From Mesorhizobium sp. (GTDB taxonomy: Bacteria > Pseudomonadota > Alphaproteobacteria > Rhizobiales > Rhizobiaceae), in the NCBI GenBank assembly GCA_004020875.1, contig SAPZ01000009.1, positions 62,001-126,000 of the forward strand: DNA of 64,000 bases. The letters run 5' to 3'. Below are positions 8,153 through 15,900 of this stretch, one piece after another (position 1 is the first letter of the stretch; every line of letters begins with the position of its first letter). A model generated the notes under the pieces. That model was not told where the DNA came from. It searched no databases and was given only the letters and a program-made list of their open reading frames with translations. Both the position numbers and the translations under genes were made by a program.

Positions 8153-8254
8153 GAAGCAATTCCAGGAAGAGCGTGTCGCCGTTTTCCGTCCGGAATTGCG
8201 CGGAAATAAAGGTATAGAGCGGTTCGCCGCTTGCGCGAAACGGCGACCCGCTCT
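8153..8254. repeat. Rhizobial intergenic repeat, about 100 bp, copy 1
   Basis: Starts GCAATTCCAGGAAGAG, contains GTTTTCCGTCCGGAATTG and ends near CCCGCTCT. It is related along its whole length to copies at 10241 and 12200. CCAATTCCGG-type inverted segments (AATTCC and GGAATT) mark its left half. It sits between the permease and binding-protein genes. Confidence 0.75.
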
Positions 8255-8300
8255 CGGAAAGACATCGGCGGCCTTGCGGCGCCGATCGGGTGATGCGCGA

Positions 8301-9251
8301 TCAGTTGGCCACCGCGCTGGTATCGGCAAGCGTCGTCACATCCGGCGCTTCCTTGATGAGTCCCATCTGCAGCAGCAGCTCGGCTGCGGTCTTGGAAAAA
8401 TCCTGGAACTCCTTGGTGAAGAACTGCTTGTTTTCTTCCTTATCGGCCCATTTCAGGTATTTGGCCGAATCCTCGAACTCCTTGGCCGACTGCTTCACAT
8501 CTGCGCCCATGATCTCATAGGATTTCTGCGGATCCTTCTTGATCATATCGAGCGCGTCGAAATAGCTGTCGGCGAGCGCCTTGGCGGCATCGGGATTGGC
8601 CTTGAGGAAGTCCGGCGTGCAGCCCACCGTATCCATCACCATCGGGTAGTCGAGTGTGGTCGCCAGGATGTGGCCCTGGTCGGCCTTGTCGCGGACCGCC
8701 GAAATGAACGGTTCATAGGTGACGGCGGCATCGTTCTGACCGGCCAGGAAGGCCTGTGCCGCCGCGTCCGGCTCCAGATTGACGACGGTGACGTCCTTGG
8801 TCGACATGCCGTTCTTGTTAAGCACCCAGGCGAGCAGGAAATAAGGCGACGTTCCGGGCGCCGACGATGCGACATTCTTGCCCTTGAGGTCGGCGACGGT
8901 CTTGATGTCGTTGCGCACGACGATGCCGTCGGCGCCATAGGATTTGTCGAGCTGGAAGATCTGCTTGGTGGTTACGCCGCTGGCGTTCCACACCATCCAG
9001 GTCTCGACCGTAGTCGCCGCGCACTGCAGGTCGCCGCTGGCAATCGCCAGCGGGCGGCTCGCCTGCGGCACTTTCTTGAGCGTGACGTCGAGCCCGTGCT
9101 TTTCGAAAAGCCCGGTCTGCTTGGCCAAAGTCAGCGGCGCAAAGCCGGTCCAGCCGCTGATGCCGATGGTGAGCGAGGTGGCTGCCATCGCGGGCGCGCC
9201 GAGCACGGCGCCCGCCGCCAGCGCCGCCGCGAAAATGGTGGTCCTGTTCAT
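8301..9251 (-). CDS. ABC transporter substrate-binding protein, TauA/SsuA-like
   Basis: A 316-residue periplasmic protein. The signal peptide has a hydrophobic core at residues 4-20 and an AMAA cleavage site around 21-24. The mature part begins TSLTIGISGWTGFAPL, typical of the NMT1/TauA family, and includes GKNVASSAPGTSPYFLL. It is the first gene of a minus-strand operon with the permease and ATPase. Taurine, sulfonate or nitrate is the family's usual cargo. With a GbdR-like regulator next door, a betaine-like or sulfonate ligand is possible, but no residue pattern settles it. Confidence 0.9.
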   Translation of the reverse strand: MNRTTIFAAALAAGAVLGAPAMAATSLTIGISGWTGFAPLTLAKQTGLFEKHGLDVTLKKVPQASRPLAIASGDLQCAATTVETWMVWNASGVTTKQIFQLDKSYGADGIVVRNDIKTVADLKGKNVASSAPGTSPYFLLAWVLNKNGMSTKDVTVVNLEPDAAAQAFLAGQNDAAVTYEPFISAVRDKADQGHILATTLDYPMVMDTVGCTPDFLKANPDAAKALADSYFDALDMIKKDPQKSYEIMGADVKQSAKEFEDSAKYLKWADKEENKQFFTKEFQDFSKTAAELLLQMGLIKEAPDVTTLADTSAVAN

Positions 9252-9386
9252 TGTGGTTCCCCTTTTCTGTGGTGAGCCCAGATTGTCTCACAGACGCCAA
9301 AAGGCTTGTCAATGAAGCAGAAGCTGGACTCGACGATGGTCCAATCCGACGCCGGCCGGTCGACCTGTAGGGGGCTTCTCGATTGC

Positions 9387-10229
9387 TCACGGCATGCCCC
9401 AGCCGCGGTTGCGCCACATCTTCTCGCCCACCAGGCAGTCCGCTGCCCGCCTGTCGTCGGCGAGCACGATCGGTGGATGCGCGGCCTCTTCCTCCGCCCA
9501 TTGCGGCGAAGCCGGACCGGCGAGTTCCAGCACCAGCTTGCGGCGGATCGCTTCGGGAAACTGCGTCCAGTCATTGACCGGGATCATGAAGGCGCCAGGC
9601 CCGCCGATGACGCAGTCGCTGTAATAGCGGTCCAGATTTTCGACATCGAAGGCGCCGCTGAAACCGCTGCGCGTCATCAACGGCAGTCCGTTGATGGTGA
9701 TGCCTTGCTTGACCACCTCATCGCGCGTGAGATCAACTGGCGCGCCCTGGTTGTTGGGCCCGTCGCCGGAAACGTCGATGACGCGCTTCGTCCCCAGGAA
9801 CCCGCTTTCGGCGAAAAGGTCGCTGCCGAAGCTCAGCGCGCCGGAGATCGAGGTGCGCCGGGCGCTGTCTGGCGGCCGTGCATCGAGCTGCGCCACAACC
9901 CTCTCGGCGTCGGCGCGACTGGCGATTACCGTCCACGGCACGATCACCCGCTGCCAGGTCGTGCCCGCCCATTCCACATAGGTGACTGCGATCTTGCCAT
10001 AAACGCCGTCAGCGATGGCCTTCAGCACATTGTCATGCGTCAGCGCCGCCGCGTAGCCGTGGCGCTGAATCTCCAACTCCGCCGGCGACATGGATAGCGA
10101 GACATCGACCGCCAGCACCAATTCGACATCGACTGGTTCGGCGGGAGACGCTGCCGGCGTCAGCCAAAGCGCCAGCGCCAGCGCGGCGCTGCCTGAAAAG
10201 ATATGCCTTGCGCGGGCATAAGCAGACAT
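9387..10229 (-). CDS. DUF1194 exported von Willebrand-A-like protein
   Basis: A 280-residue protein with a signal peptide (hydrophobic residues about 14-24, ending near PAASPAEP). A vWA-like fold follows with a MIDAS-type DVSLSMS at about 39-45 and DVSGDGPNNQG further on. This is the DUF1194 family common in Rhizobiales and of unknown role; vWA domains usually bind protein partners through a metal ion. No secretion or protease partner is next to it. Confidence 0.85.
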   Translation of the reverse strand: MSAYARARHIFSGSAALALALWLTPAASPAEPVDVELVLAVDVSLSMSPAELEIQRHGYAAALTHDNVLKAIADGVYGKIAVTYVEWAGTTWQRVIVPWTVIASRADAERVVAQLDARPPDSARRTSISGALSFGSDLFAESGFLGTKRVIDVSGDGPNNQGAPVDLTRDEVVKQGITINGLPLMTRSGFSGAFDVENLDRYYSDCVIGGPGAFMIPVNDWTQFPEAIRRKLVLELAGPASPQWAEEEAAHPPIVLADDRRAADCLVGEKMWRNRGWGMP

Positions 10230-10240
10230 GACGGAAGGTT

Positions 10241-10342
10241 AGAGCAATTCCAGGAAAAGTGTGAGCGGTTTTCCGTCCGGAATTGGGTCAAAACAAAGGG
10301 ATAGAGCGGCTCGCCGTTTCCGTGAAACAGTGAAACGCTCTA
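10241..10342. repeat. Rhizobial intergenic repeat, about 100 bp, copy 2
   Basis: Starts AGAGCAATTCCAGGAAAAG and ends AAACGCTCTA. The first 45 bases match copy 3 at 12200 almost exactly. It lies between the DUF1194 gene start and purC. Confidence 0.8.
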
Positions 10343-10406
10343 GGTGAAAATCGCCGCGCGCAAAAGCCGGCAATTCCCGGGCGCCGGATCCCGCCGGCGC
10401 GCAACC

Positions 10407-11348
10407 TCAAAAATACCGGGCCAGATTCGAGCGGATGCGTTCCAGCACGGTGGCGCCGGAAAGGTCGGGTACGAATTTCGCGCCGGTGATCGCTTCATAA
10501 GCCTGGATATAGACCGCGGAGGCCTGGCTGATGATTTCTTCTGGGATTTGCGGGATCGGATCCTTGTAGGGATCGCACCGCGCCGACACCCATGACCGGA
10601 CGAAATCCTTGTCGAAACTCTGCGGCCGCCCGCCGCTTGCAAACGCCCCGTCGTAGCTCGCAGCGATCCAATAACGGCTGCTGTCGGGCGTATGGATTTC
10701 GTCCGCAAGTACGATGGTGCCGTCCGGTGCTGCGCCGAATTCATATTTGGTGTCGGCAAGGATCAGGCCGCGTTCGGCGGCGCGCTGCTGGCCACGAGCG
10801 AACAACTGCAGCGCATAGCGCGATACCGTATCCCACTGTTCTTGCGTGAGCAGGCCCTGACCGATGATCTCGGCTTCCGACAGGGGCTCGTCATGGCCGC
10901 CATGTGCGGCCTTGCTGGTCGGCGTGATGATCGCCTCCGCCAGCTTCTCATTGTCGCGCAGCCCGTCGGGAAAGCTGTGGCCGTAGAAGCTCCTTTCGCC
11001 CTTGCGATACTTGGTCAGGATAGAGGTGCTGGTCGTCCCTGCCAGATAGCCGCGCACGACCATTTCGACCGGCAGCATGTCGAGCCGCCTGCCGACGACG
11101 ACATTGGGGTCGGGATATTCCAGCACGTGGTTGGGACAGATGTCGGCGGTCTCCTCGAACCAGTAGCGCGCCGTCTGGGTGAGGACCTCGCCCTTGAACG
11201 GGATCGAGGCAAGGATGATGTCGAATGCGCTCAGACGATCGGTGGCGATGATGATGCGGCGTCCGTCCGGCAGATCGTAATTTTCCCGCACCTTGCCGTG
11301 ATAGTGATTGGGAAGTTCGGGAATGAAGGCGTCGGACAGGATGCGCAT
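10407..11348 (-). CDS. purC: Phosphoribosylaminoimidazole-succinocarboxamide synthase (long form)
   Basis: SAICAR synthetase, the step joining aspartate to CAIR in purine synthesis. The family signature [12 protein letters not shown] and the [10 protein letters not shown] motif are present. Length is 313 residues from ATG 11348 ([12 protein letters not shown]), the longer eukaryote-like subgroup rather than the roughly 250-residue bacterial form. The preceding in-frame segment ([10 protein letters not shown]) is unlikely to be coding. It is not in a purine operon here: the neighbours are a DUF1194 gene and a site-2 protease. Rhizobia often have a second, standard purC elsewhere. Confidence 0.9.
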   Translation of the reverse strand: MRILSDAFIPELPNHYHGKVRENYDLPDGRRIIIATDRLSAFDIILASIPFKGEVLTQTARYWFEETADICPNHVLEYPDPNVVVGRRLDMLPVEMVVRGYLAGTTSTSILTKYRKGERSFYGHSFPDGLRDNEKLAEAIITPTSKAAHGGHDEPLSEAEIIGQGLLTQEQWDTVSRYALQLFARGQQRAAERGLILADTKYEFGAAPDGTIVLADEIHTPDSSRYWIAASYDGAFASGGRPQSFDKDFVRSWVSARCDPYKDPIPQIPEEIISQASAVYIQAYEAITGAKFVPDLSGATVLERIRSNLARYF

Positions 11349-11407
11349 GGGGCGTGTGCTTTCACAGGCTTCTGATCGGGCCACATAAGCCGCTGGCCCC
11401 TTGCACA

Positions 11408-12172
11408 TCAAGCTGGATGCTGCGGAACCGGCTTCTTATTGCCGGCAGCGCGAAACGCCCGCCAGTTCGGCCTGAAGGAAGGCGGAAACCACAAAAGAAT
11501 TCCGGCCACGGCGGCAGGCACAATGACCGCGAAACGCAGGATCGAAAGCACGACGCCGCAGAAGCCGACGATCCTTGTGGCGGTATCCGCGCCGAAACGC
11601 GGCGCCAGCAGATGCCGCACGATCGCCCCGCCGTCGAGCGGAAAGGCCGGGAGCAGGTTGAGAATGGCCAGGGCCGCATTCACCAGTGCGCCAAGCCAAA
11701 GCGTCCACTCAAGAAATGTGGCCGGTCTCGGCGGCGGCGAACTGAAAAGACCGTCCGGATCGACAGGCAACAAGGGCCGGGCAAGAAGGTAACAGGCAGC
11801 GGCAAAGCCCGCCGCCAGGGTGATGTTCACCAACGGCCCGGCGAAGGCAATCCACGCCCAGCCATAGGGCGAAGCCGAGCCGGGCTTGAACCAGGAAATT
11901 CCGCCGAACAGGTACAGGTCAATCCGTTGGGTGCAGATGCCGCGCCGTCGCGCTGCCCAGACATGGGCAAGTTCATGCACAAACACCGACAGGAACAGGA
12001 GCGCGGCAAATATAACCGTATGTGTCAGGGCGAGCCTGGGATGCCTCGACCATTCATGCAGAAAAGGCAGGACGGCTGGAATGGCAAAGGTCCAGCTGAC
12101 GTGAACGGGAATGTCCCCCTTCATCGTGAAGACGAATGCGTCGTTTTTCCTGTCCCAGCCGAACCGTTGCAA
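11408..12172 (-). CDS. Site-2 protease family (M50) membrane metalloprotease
   Basis: A membrane metalloprotease of the SpoIVFB/S2P type. The zinc motif HELAH is at residues 66-70 from my start, in [18 protein letters not shown], and the second motif [18 protein letters not shown] is near 190-207. There are about six hydrophobic segments. I chose TTG 12172 because a strong GGAGGA lies 6 bases upstream of it and the reading [15 protein letters not shown] is protein-like; an ATG at 12124 is the alternative (238 aa). The longer frame to 12250 runs into the repeat. No CBS or PDZ domain is present. The substrate is unknown. Confidence 0.85.
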   Translation of the reverse strand: MQRFGWDRKNDAFVFTMKGDIPVHVSWTFAIPAVLPFLHEWSRHPRLALTHTVIFAALLFLSVFVHELAHVWAARRRGICTQRIDLYLFGGISWFKPGSASPYGWAWIAFAGPLVNITLAAGFAAACYLLARPLLPVDPDGLFSSPPPRPATFLEWTLWLGALVNAALAILNLLPAFPLDGGAIVRHLLAPRFGADTATRIVGFCGVVLSILRFAVIVPAAVAGILLWFPPSFRPNWRAFRAAGNKKPVPQHPA

Positions 12173-12199
12173 GCCGCTTCCTCCGCCCGGCGCAACGCT

Positions 12200-12300
12200 A
12201 GAGCAATTCCAGGAAAAGTGTGAGCGGTTTTCCGTCCGGAATTGCGTCAAGACAAAGAGCTGACGCGGTTCGCCGTTTCCTTCAACGGTGAACCGCTCCA
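12200..12300. repeat. Rhizobial intergenic repeat, about 100 bp, copy 3
   Basis: Starts AGAGCAATTCCAGGAAAAG and ends GTGAACCGCTCCA. It is nearly identical to copy 2 over the left half and diverges on the right. It lies just upstream of the site-2 protease gene. Confidence 0.8.
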
Positions 12301-12372
12301 GGTGAGAATCTCGGCCCGCACAAAAGCAAAAGCCCGACCGAAGCCGGGCTTTGCATCTTCTGCCTCAGATCC

Positions 12373-14934
12373 TCAGCTCCTCGGCTTGAGGTTCTCCGGG
12401 TCGTAGAGCGGCTTGTAACCGACCCCCGCCACCTCGACCGGATAGGTCTCGCCAAAATACTCGACCTGCAGCTTGCGGCCCTCCTGGCAGTACGCCCAGG
12501 GGAGATAGGCAAGCGCGATGTTCTTGCCGATCGTCGGGCCAAAGGCGACCGAGGTGGTGAAGGAACGTCGGCCGAGCTCGTCGACCAGCGTCTCGCCGGT
12601 CGCGGGGTCCTGCACCGGCATGGTGCCGACCGGATAGCGCGCCACGCCCTTGGAATCGGTGTTCTCGGTCATCACCAGCGTGCACAGCATCGCCGGCTGA
12701 TGCTCACGGGCGCGATACTCCAGATGCTTGGCCTTGCCGCAGAAGTCGTTCTCCTTGACCTTCGGGCGGGCGAGATCGGCTTCGAGCAGATTATATTCCG
12801 TCAAGAGGTCGGCGTTCTGCAGCCTTAGGCTCTTCTCCATCCGGCGCGTGTTGGCATAGGTCTCGACGCCGAACGGCATGACGCCGGTGGAGCGCAGCGC
12901 GTCCCACACGGCAAGGCCGTCCTCGTAGCGCATATGCAATTCCCAGCCCTGCTCGCCGACATAGGAAATGCGGAAGGCCGTCACATCCTTGCCCCCGATC
13001 CGGATCGGCTTGATTGCGGCGAAGGGGAAATTCTCGGGTGTCAGCCCATTCGGATCCTCGACAACCTTCTGCAGCGTTGTGCGCGCATTTGGCCCCCAGA
13101 TGCCGATGGTGACGTATTTCTCGGTCACGTCGGTGACGGTGACGTCGAAGCCCTTGTCCTGCGCGGTGCGCTGCATGTAGCGGAAATCGCGTGGGCCGGC
13201 ATCGGCGCCGTCGATCACGCGGCAGCGGTCGGCCATGCGGATCACGGTGAAGTCGGCGCGCACCATGCCTTCCTCGTCGAGGAAGTGGGTGTAGATGCCC
13301 TTGCCGATGTTGTTGTCGCCGCCGATCTTGGCCGCGCACAGCCATTCCAGCAGCGCGACATGGTCGGGTCCCTCAACGTCATACATCGAGAAATGCGACA
13401 GGTTGACGATGCCGCAATCGTCGCTCATCGCCAGATGCTCGGCATTGGAGACGCGCCAGAAATGACGGTTGTCCCATTCGTTCTCACGCACCGGCACCCG
13501 GTTGCCGTATTTCTCCAAAAGGTACTCATTGGCGGCATAGCCATGGGCGCGTTCCCAGCCGCCCAGTTCCATGAAATAGCCGCCCAGCTCCTTCTCGCGC
13601 TCCCAGAACGGCGAGCGGCGGATGTTGCGGCCCTTGGAGAAAGGCTCGCGGGGATGCACCGCCGGATTGTAGACCTTCATCGCCGTCTCGGTGCAGCGAT
13701 CCCAGATGAACTGTTCCTGCATCTGGTGCGGATAGAAGCGCGAATAGTCGATCTGGTGGTGGTCGATCGACGTGCGGCCGTCGGTCATCCAGTCGGCGAT
13801 GAGCTTGCCCATGCCCGGACCGTCCTTGACCCAGATGGCGACGGCGTACCACAGGCCCCTCACCTTCTGGCTCTCGCCCATGGACGGACCGCCATCGGTG
13901 GTCACCTGCAGCAGACCGTTGAAGGAATGGCCCTCATTGTAACCGAGCTCGCCGAGGATCGGCGTCAGCTCCATGGCGCGCTCCAGCGGCGCCATGATCT
14001 GCTCCATGTCGAGATCGCGCTGCGACGGCGACAGCCGCGCTTCATGCTTTTCGAGCAGATCGCGCGGGTGGCAGAGGCGCGGATTGGTCTCCTCGTAATA
14101 GCCCCATTCGATCTGCCCGCCCTCGGCGGTCTTTGGATCGCCGGTGTCCCGCATATAGGCCGAGTTGCCCTGGTCGCGCAGCAGCGGCCAGCCGATCTCC
14201 TTACCGGTGCCGGCAAACTCGTTGTAAGGGCCGAAGAAGGTGAGCGGATGGTCGATCGGCATGACCGGCAGATCTTCGCCGACCAGCGCCGCGGTGAGCC
14301 GGCCCCAGATGCCGGTGCAAACCACGACATAATCGGCTTCGATCGTGCCGCGCTCGGTTACCACGCCCTTGATGCGGCCGTTCTCGACGATCAGCTCCTT
14401 GGCCGAAGTGTTGGCGAAGGCCTGCAGCTTGCCGGACGCGACGCCCTGGTCGACCAGCTTACCGGCGACGGTCTGCGAGCGCGGGATGACGAGGCCGGCA
14501 TCAGGGTCCCAGAGGCCGCCCTGCACCAGATGCTCCTCGATCAGCGGAAATTTTTGCTTGATCTCGGCCGGTTCGATGAGGCGAGCGCGGGTGCCGAACG
14601 CCTTGGCCGAGGCGATCTTGCGCTTGATTTCGTCCATGCGCGCATCGTCGCCGACGCGGGCAACCTCGAGACCACCGACGCGCGCGTAATGCCCCATCTT
14701 CTCGTAGAAACCGATGGAGTAGAGCGTCGTCCAGCAAGACAGGAAATCATGACTGGTCGTGTAGCAGAAGTCCGAGGCATGCGCCGTCGAGCCGATATCG
14801 GTCGGGATGCCAGACTTGTCGATGCCGACGATGTCGTCCCAGCCACGCTCGATCAGGTGGTGGGCGACGGACGCGCCGACGATACCGCCCAGGCCGACGA
14901 TGACGACCTTCGCCTTTTTCGGAAACTCTGCCAT
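12373..14934 (-). CDS. FAD-dependent DMGDH/SARDH-like dehydrogenase with GcvT domain (paralogue 1)
   Basis: An 853-residue protein. The N-terminal DAO-type FAD domain starts VVIVGLGGIVGASVAHHLI at residues 10-28; the C-terminal half is an aminomethyltransferase (GcvT) domain, including SYVGEQGWELHM. The family oxidises N-methyl groups of dimethylglycine, sarcosine or related amines and passes formaldehyde to tetrahydrofolate. The covalent-flavin region reads GSTAHASDF instead of the usual GSTWHAAG, so the His is kept but its setting differs from paralogues 2 and 3. ATG 14934 is clear. It is a single gene, with an 11-nt motif shared with the GbdR-like gene about 90 bases upstream. The exact substrate is unknown. 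Confidence 0.85.
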   Translation of the reverse strand: MAEFPKKAKVVIVGLGGIVGASVAHHLIERGWDDIVGIDKSGIPTDIGSTAHASDFCYTTSHDFLSCWTTLYSIGFYEKMGHYARVGGLEVARVGDDARMDEIKRKIASAKAFGTRARLIEPAEIKQKFPLIEEHLVQGGLWDPDAGLVIPRSQTVAGKLVDQGVASGKLQAFANTSAKELIVENGRIKGVVTERGTIEADYVVVCTGIWGRLTAALVGEDLPVMPIDHPLTFFGPYNEFAGTGKEIGWPLLRDQGNSAYMRDTGDPKTAEGGQIEWGYYEETNPRLCHPRDLLEKHEARLSPSQRDLDMEQIMAPLERAMELTPILGELGYNEGHSFNGLLQVTTDGGPSMGESQKVRGLWYAVAIWVKDGPGMGKLIADWMTDGRTSIDHHQIDYSRFYPHQMQEQFIWDRCTETAMKVYNPAVHPREPFSKGRNIRRSPFWEREKELGGYFMELGGWERAHGYAANEYLLEKYGNRVPVRENEWDNRHFWRVSNAEHLAMSDDCGIVNLSHFSMYDVEGPDHVALLEWLCAAKIGGDNNIGKGIYTHFLDEEGMVRADFTVIRMADRCRVIDGADAGPRDFRYMQRTAQDKGFDVTVTDVTEKYVTIGIWGPNARTTLQKVVEDPNGLTPENFPFAAIKPIRIGGKDVTAFRISYVGEQGWELHMRYEDGLAVWDALRSTGVMPFGVETYANTRRMEKSLRLQNADLLTEYNLLEADLARPKVKENDFCGKAKHLEYRAREHQPAMLCTLVMTENTDSKGVARYPVGTMPVQDPATGETLVDELGRRSFTTSVAFGPTIGKNIALAYLPWAYCQEGRKLQVEYFGETYPVEVAGVGYKPLYDPENLKPRS

Positions 14935-15024
14935 TGCCCGCGACTCCAAAGGGATAGACGGGCGCGTTTGCGCCCCTTCGAATGGCGCACAATATGCAGA
15001 GGACGACGGCTGGGCTACCGCCTG

Positions 15025-15035
15025 TTTGCGACACG
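15025..15035 (-). promoter_or_regulatory. CGTGTCGCAAA motif upstream of dehydrogenase 1
   Basis: On the minus strand this reads CGTGTCGCAAA, identical over 11 bases to the right arm of the dyad upstream of the GbdR-like regulator (5433-5443). It lies about 91 bases before the dehydrogenase ATG, a plausible activator position. Confidence 0.4.
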
Positions 15036-15220
15036 CCGCAGGTGCGGCGCGACCCGGCACGCCGATCGATCATCCGAGGTGATTTGGTTCAGGCGAAGGC
15101 CCAGATGTCCTCGGCCTGTGCCGGGGATGACGCAGTGAACGTCAAAATGTCCGGTTGCAAGGGATGGTCATCCGGGTATTTCGGGGCGCCATCCTTAAAC
15201 GTCGGCGCCCGGAAACAATA

Positions 15221-15246
15221 AAAGGCCGGACATTGGCCCGGCCTTT
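15221..15246 (-). terminator. Rho-independent terminator of small exported protein gene
   Basis: Minus-strand arms AAAGGCCGG and CCGGCCTTT pair perfectly across an 8-base loop and run into TATTGTTT. It lies 29 bases after the stop of the gene at 15276. Confidence 0.8.
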
Positions 15247-15275
15247 GCCGATCTTACCGTGCAATTCGTGGCGCG

Positions 15276-15539
15276 TTACTTGATGCGGGCGGTTCCACCC
15301 GAAATTTCGACCGTCTCCGAACCGGTCAGCGCTTCGAGATCACCATTGGGGAGGGTGACGAAGCAGCCGTTTGAGCAGAACTCCACCGTCTCGCCGGCAC
15401 CGAGCGTCAACTCGCTCTTGGCGCCGCCTTCGGTAACGACCAGGGTCCGCGTCTGAGCGTCCCTGTTGATCGCGCTGGCGGCGAAAGCCGAACCGCCCAA
15501 GGCCAGCAAAGCGATGGCGGCAACGACAGACTTCCACAT
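15276..15539 (-). CDS. Small exported protein, 87 aa
   Basis: A signal peptide (VVAAIALLALGGSAFAAS, residues 5-22) precedes a mature domain of about 66 residues rich in beta-forming residues. Two cysteines occur in CSNGC, which could form a disulfide or bind a metal. No named family is recognised; the type is common in Rhizobiales. It has its own terminator, so it is a single-gene transcript. Confidence 0.75.
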   Translation of the reverse strand: MWKSVVAAIALLALGGSAFAASAINRDAQTRTLVVTEGGAKSELTLGAGETVEFCSNGCFVTLPNGDLEALTGSETVEISGGTARIK

Positions 15540-15900
15540 TGCAATTCCGGTGTTTCACACACCGCCTCTGTTCAAATTTGCAAGGCATTCTCGCCCTTTG
15601 CATCGGAGCTTATATGAGATGTTACCTGAACCGCAACTGAATGCCGCATTCATGCCACAATCGGTTTCGGCTTCGCAGGCGACGCGACCGAAGGTGTATG
15701 AAGGTTCGGGTCAGGCCGTGCCGAAACAGTGGTCTCCGAGTACCGGCCTTCGCCAGCCGTAGCCTTCGTAGAGCGGAGACATTTTTGGGGGCTTCGGTCG
15801 GCAAAGGCCGGAGCGGAGCGTTCTTGAAATAACCACGTGAGCACCGGAAGGGCGGGAAACCGCCGTTTGCAGGCTGCCGCCGCCCGAATACCGGTACACC
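15540..15900. other. Intergenic region without a recognised feature
   Basis: About 360 bases between two minus-strand genes. Overlapping frames of around 60 codons occur on both strands, but none has a good start, ribosome site or protein-like composition. I see no repeat or RNA here. Confidence 0.5.

Larger units (their letters stand above)
14935..15275. other. Upstream region of dehydrogenase 1
   Basis: No gene is seen. The region holds the candidate operator at 15025-15035, a degenerate stretch (TCCTCGGCCTGTGCCGGGGA, near 15107) resembling the CGTCATCC-type palindromic repeat at 50066, and the terminator of the following minus-strand gene. Confidence 0.5.

Noticed and set aside
12373..14934. 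DmdA-type DMSP demethylase
   Set aside because: DmdA is a GcvT-only protein of about 370 residues. This one has a full FAD domain.
12934..15138. 734-codon open frame on the plus strand, opposite dehydrogenase 1
   Set aside because: Antisense shadow of a high-GC gene. The product has no family motif and is rich in Arg/Ala/His/Asp patterns typical of such shadows.
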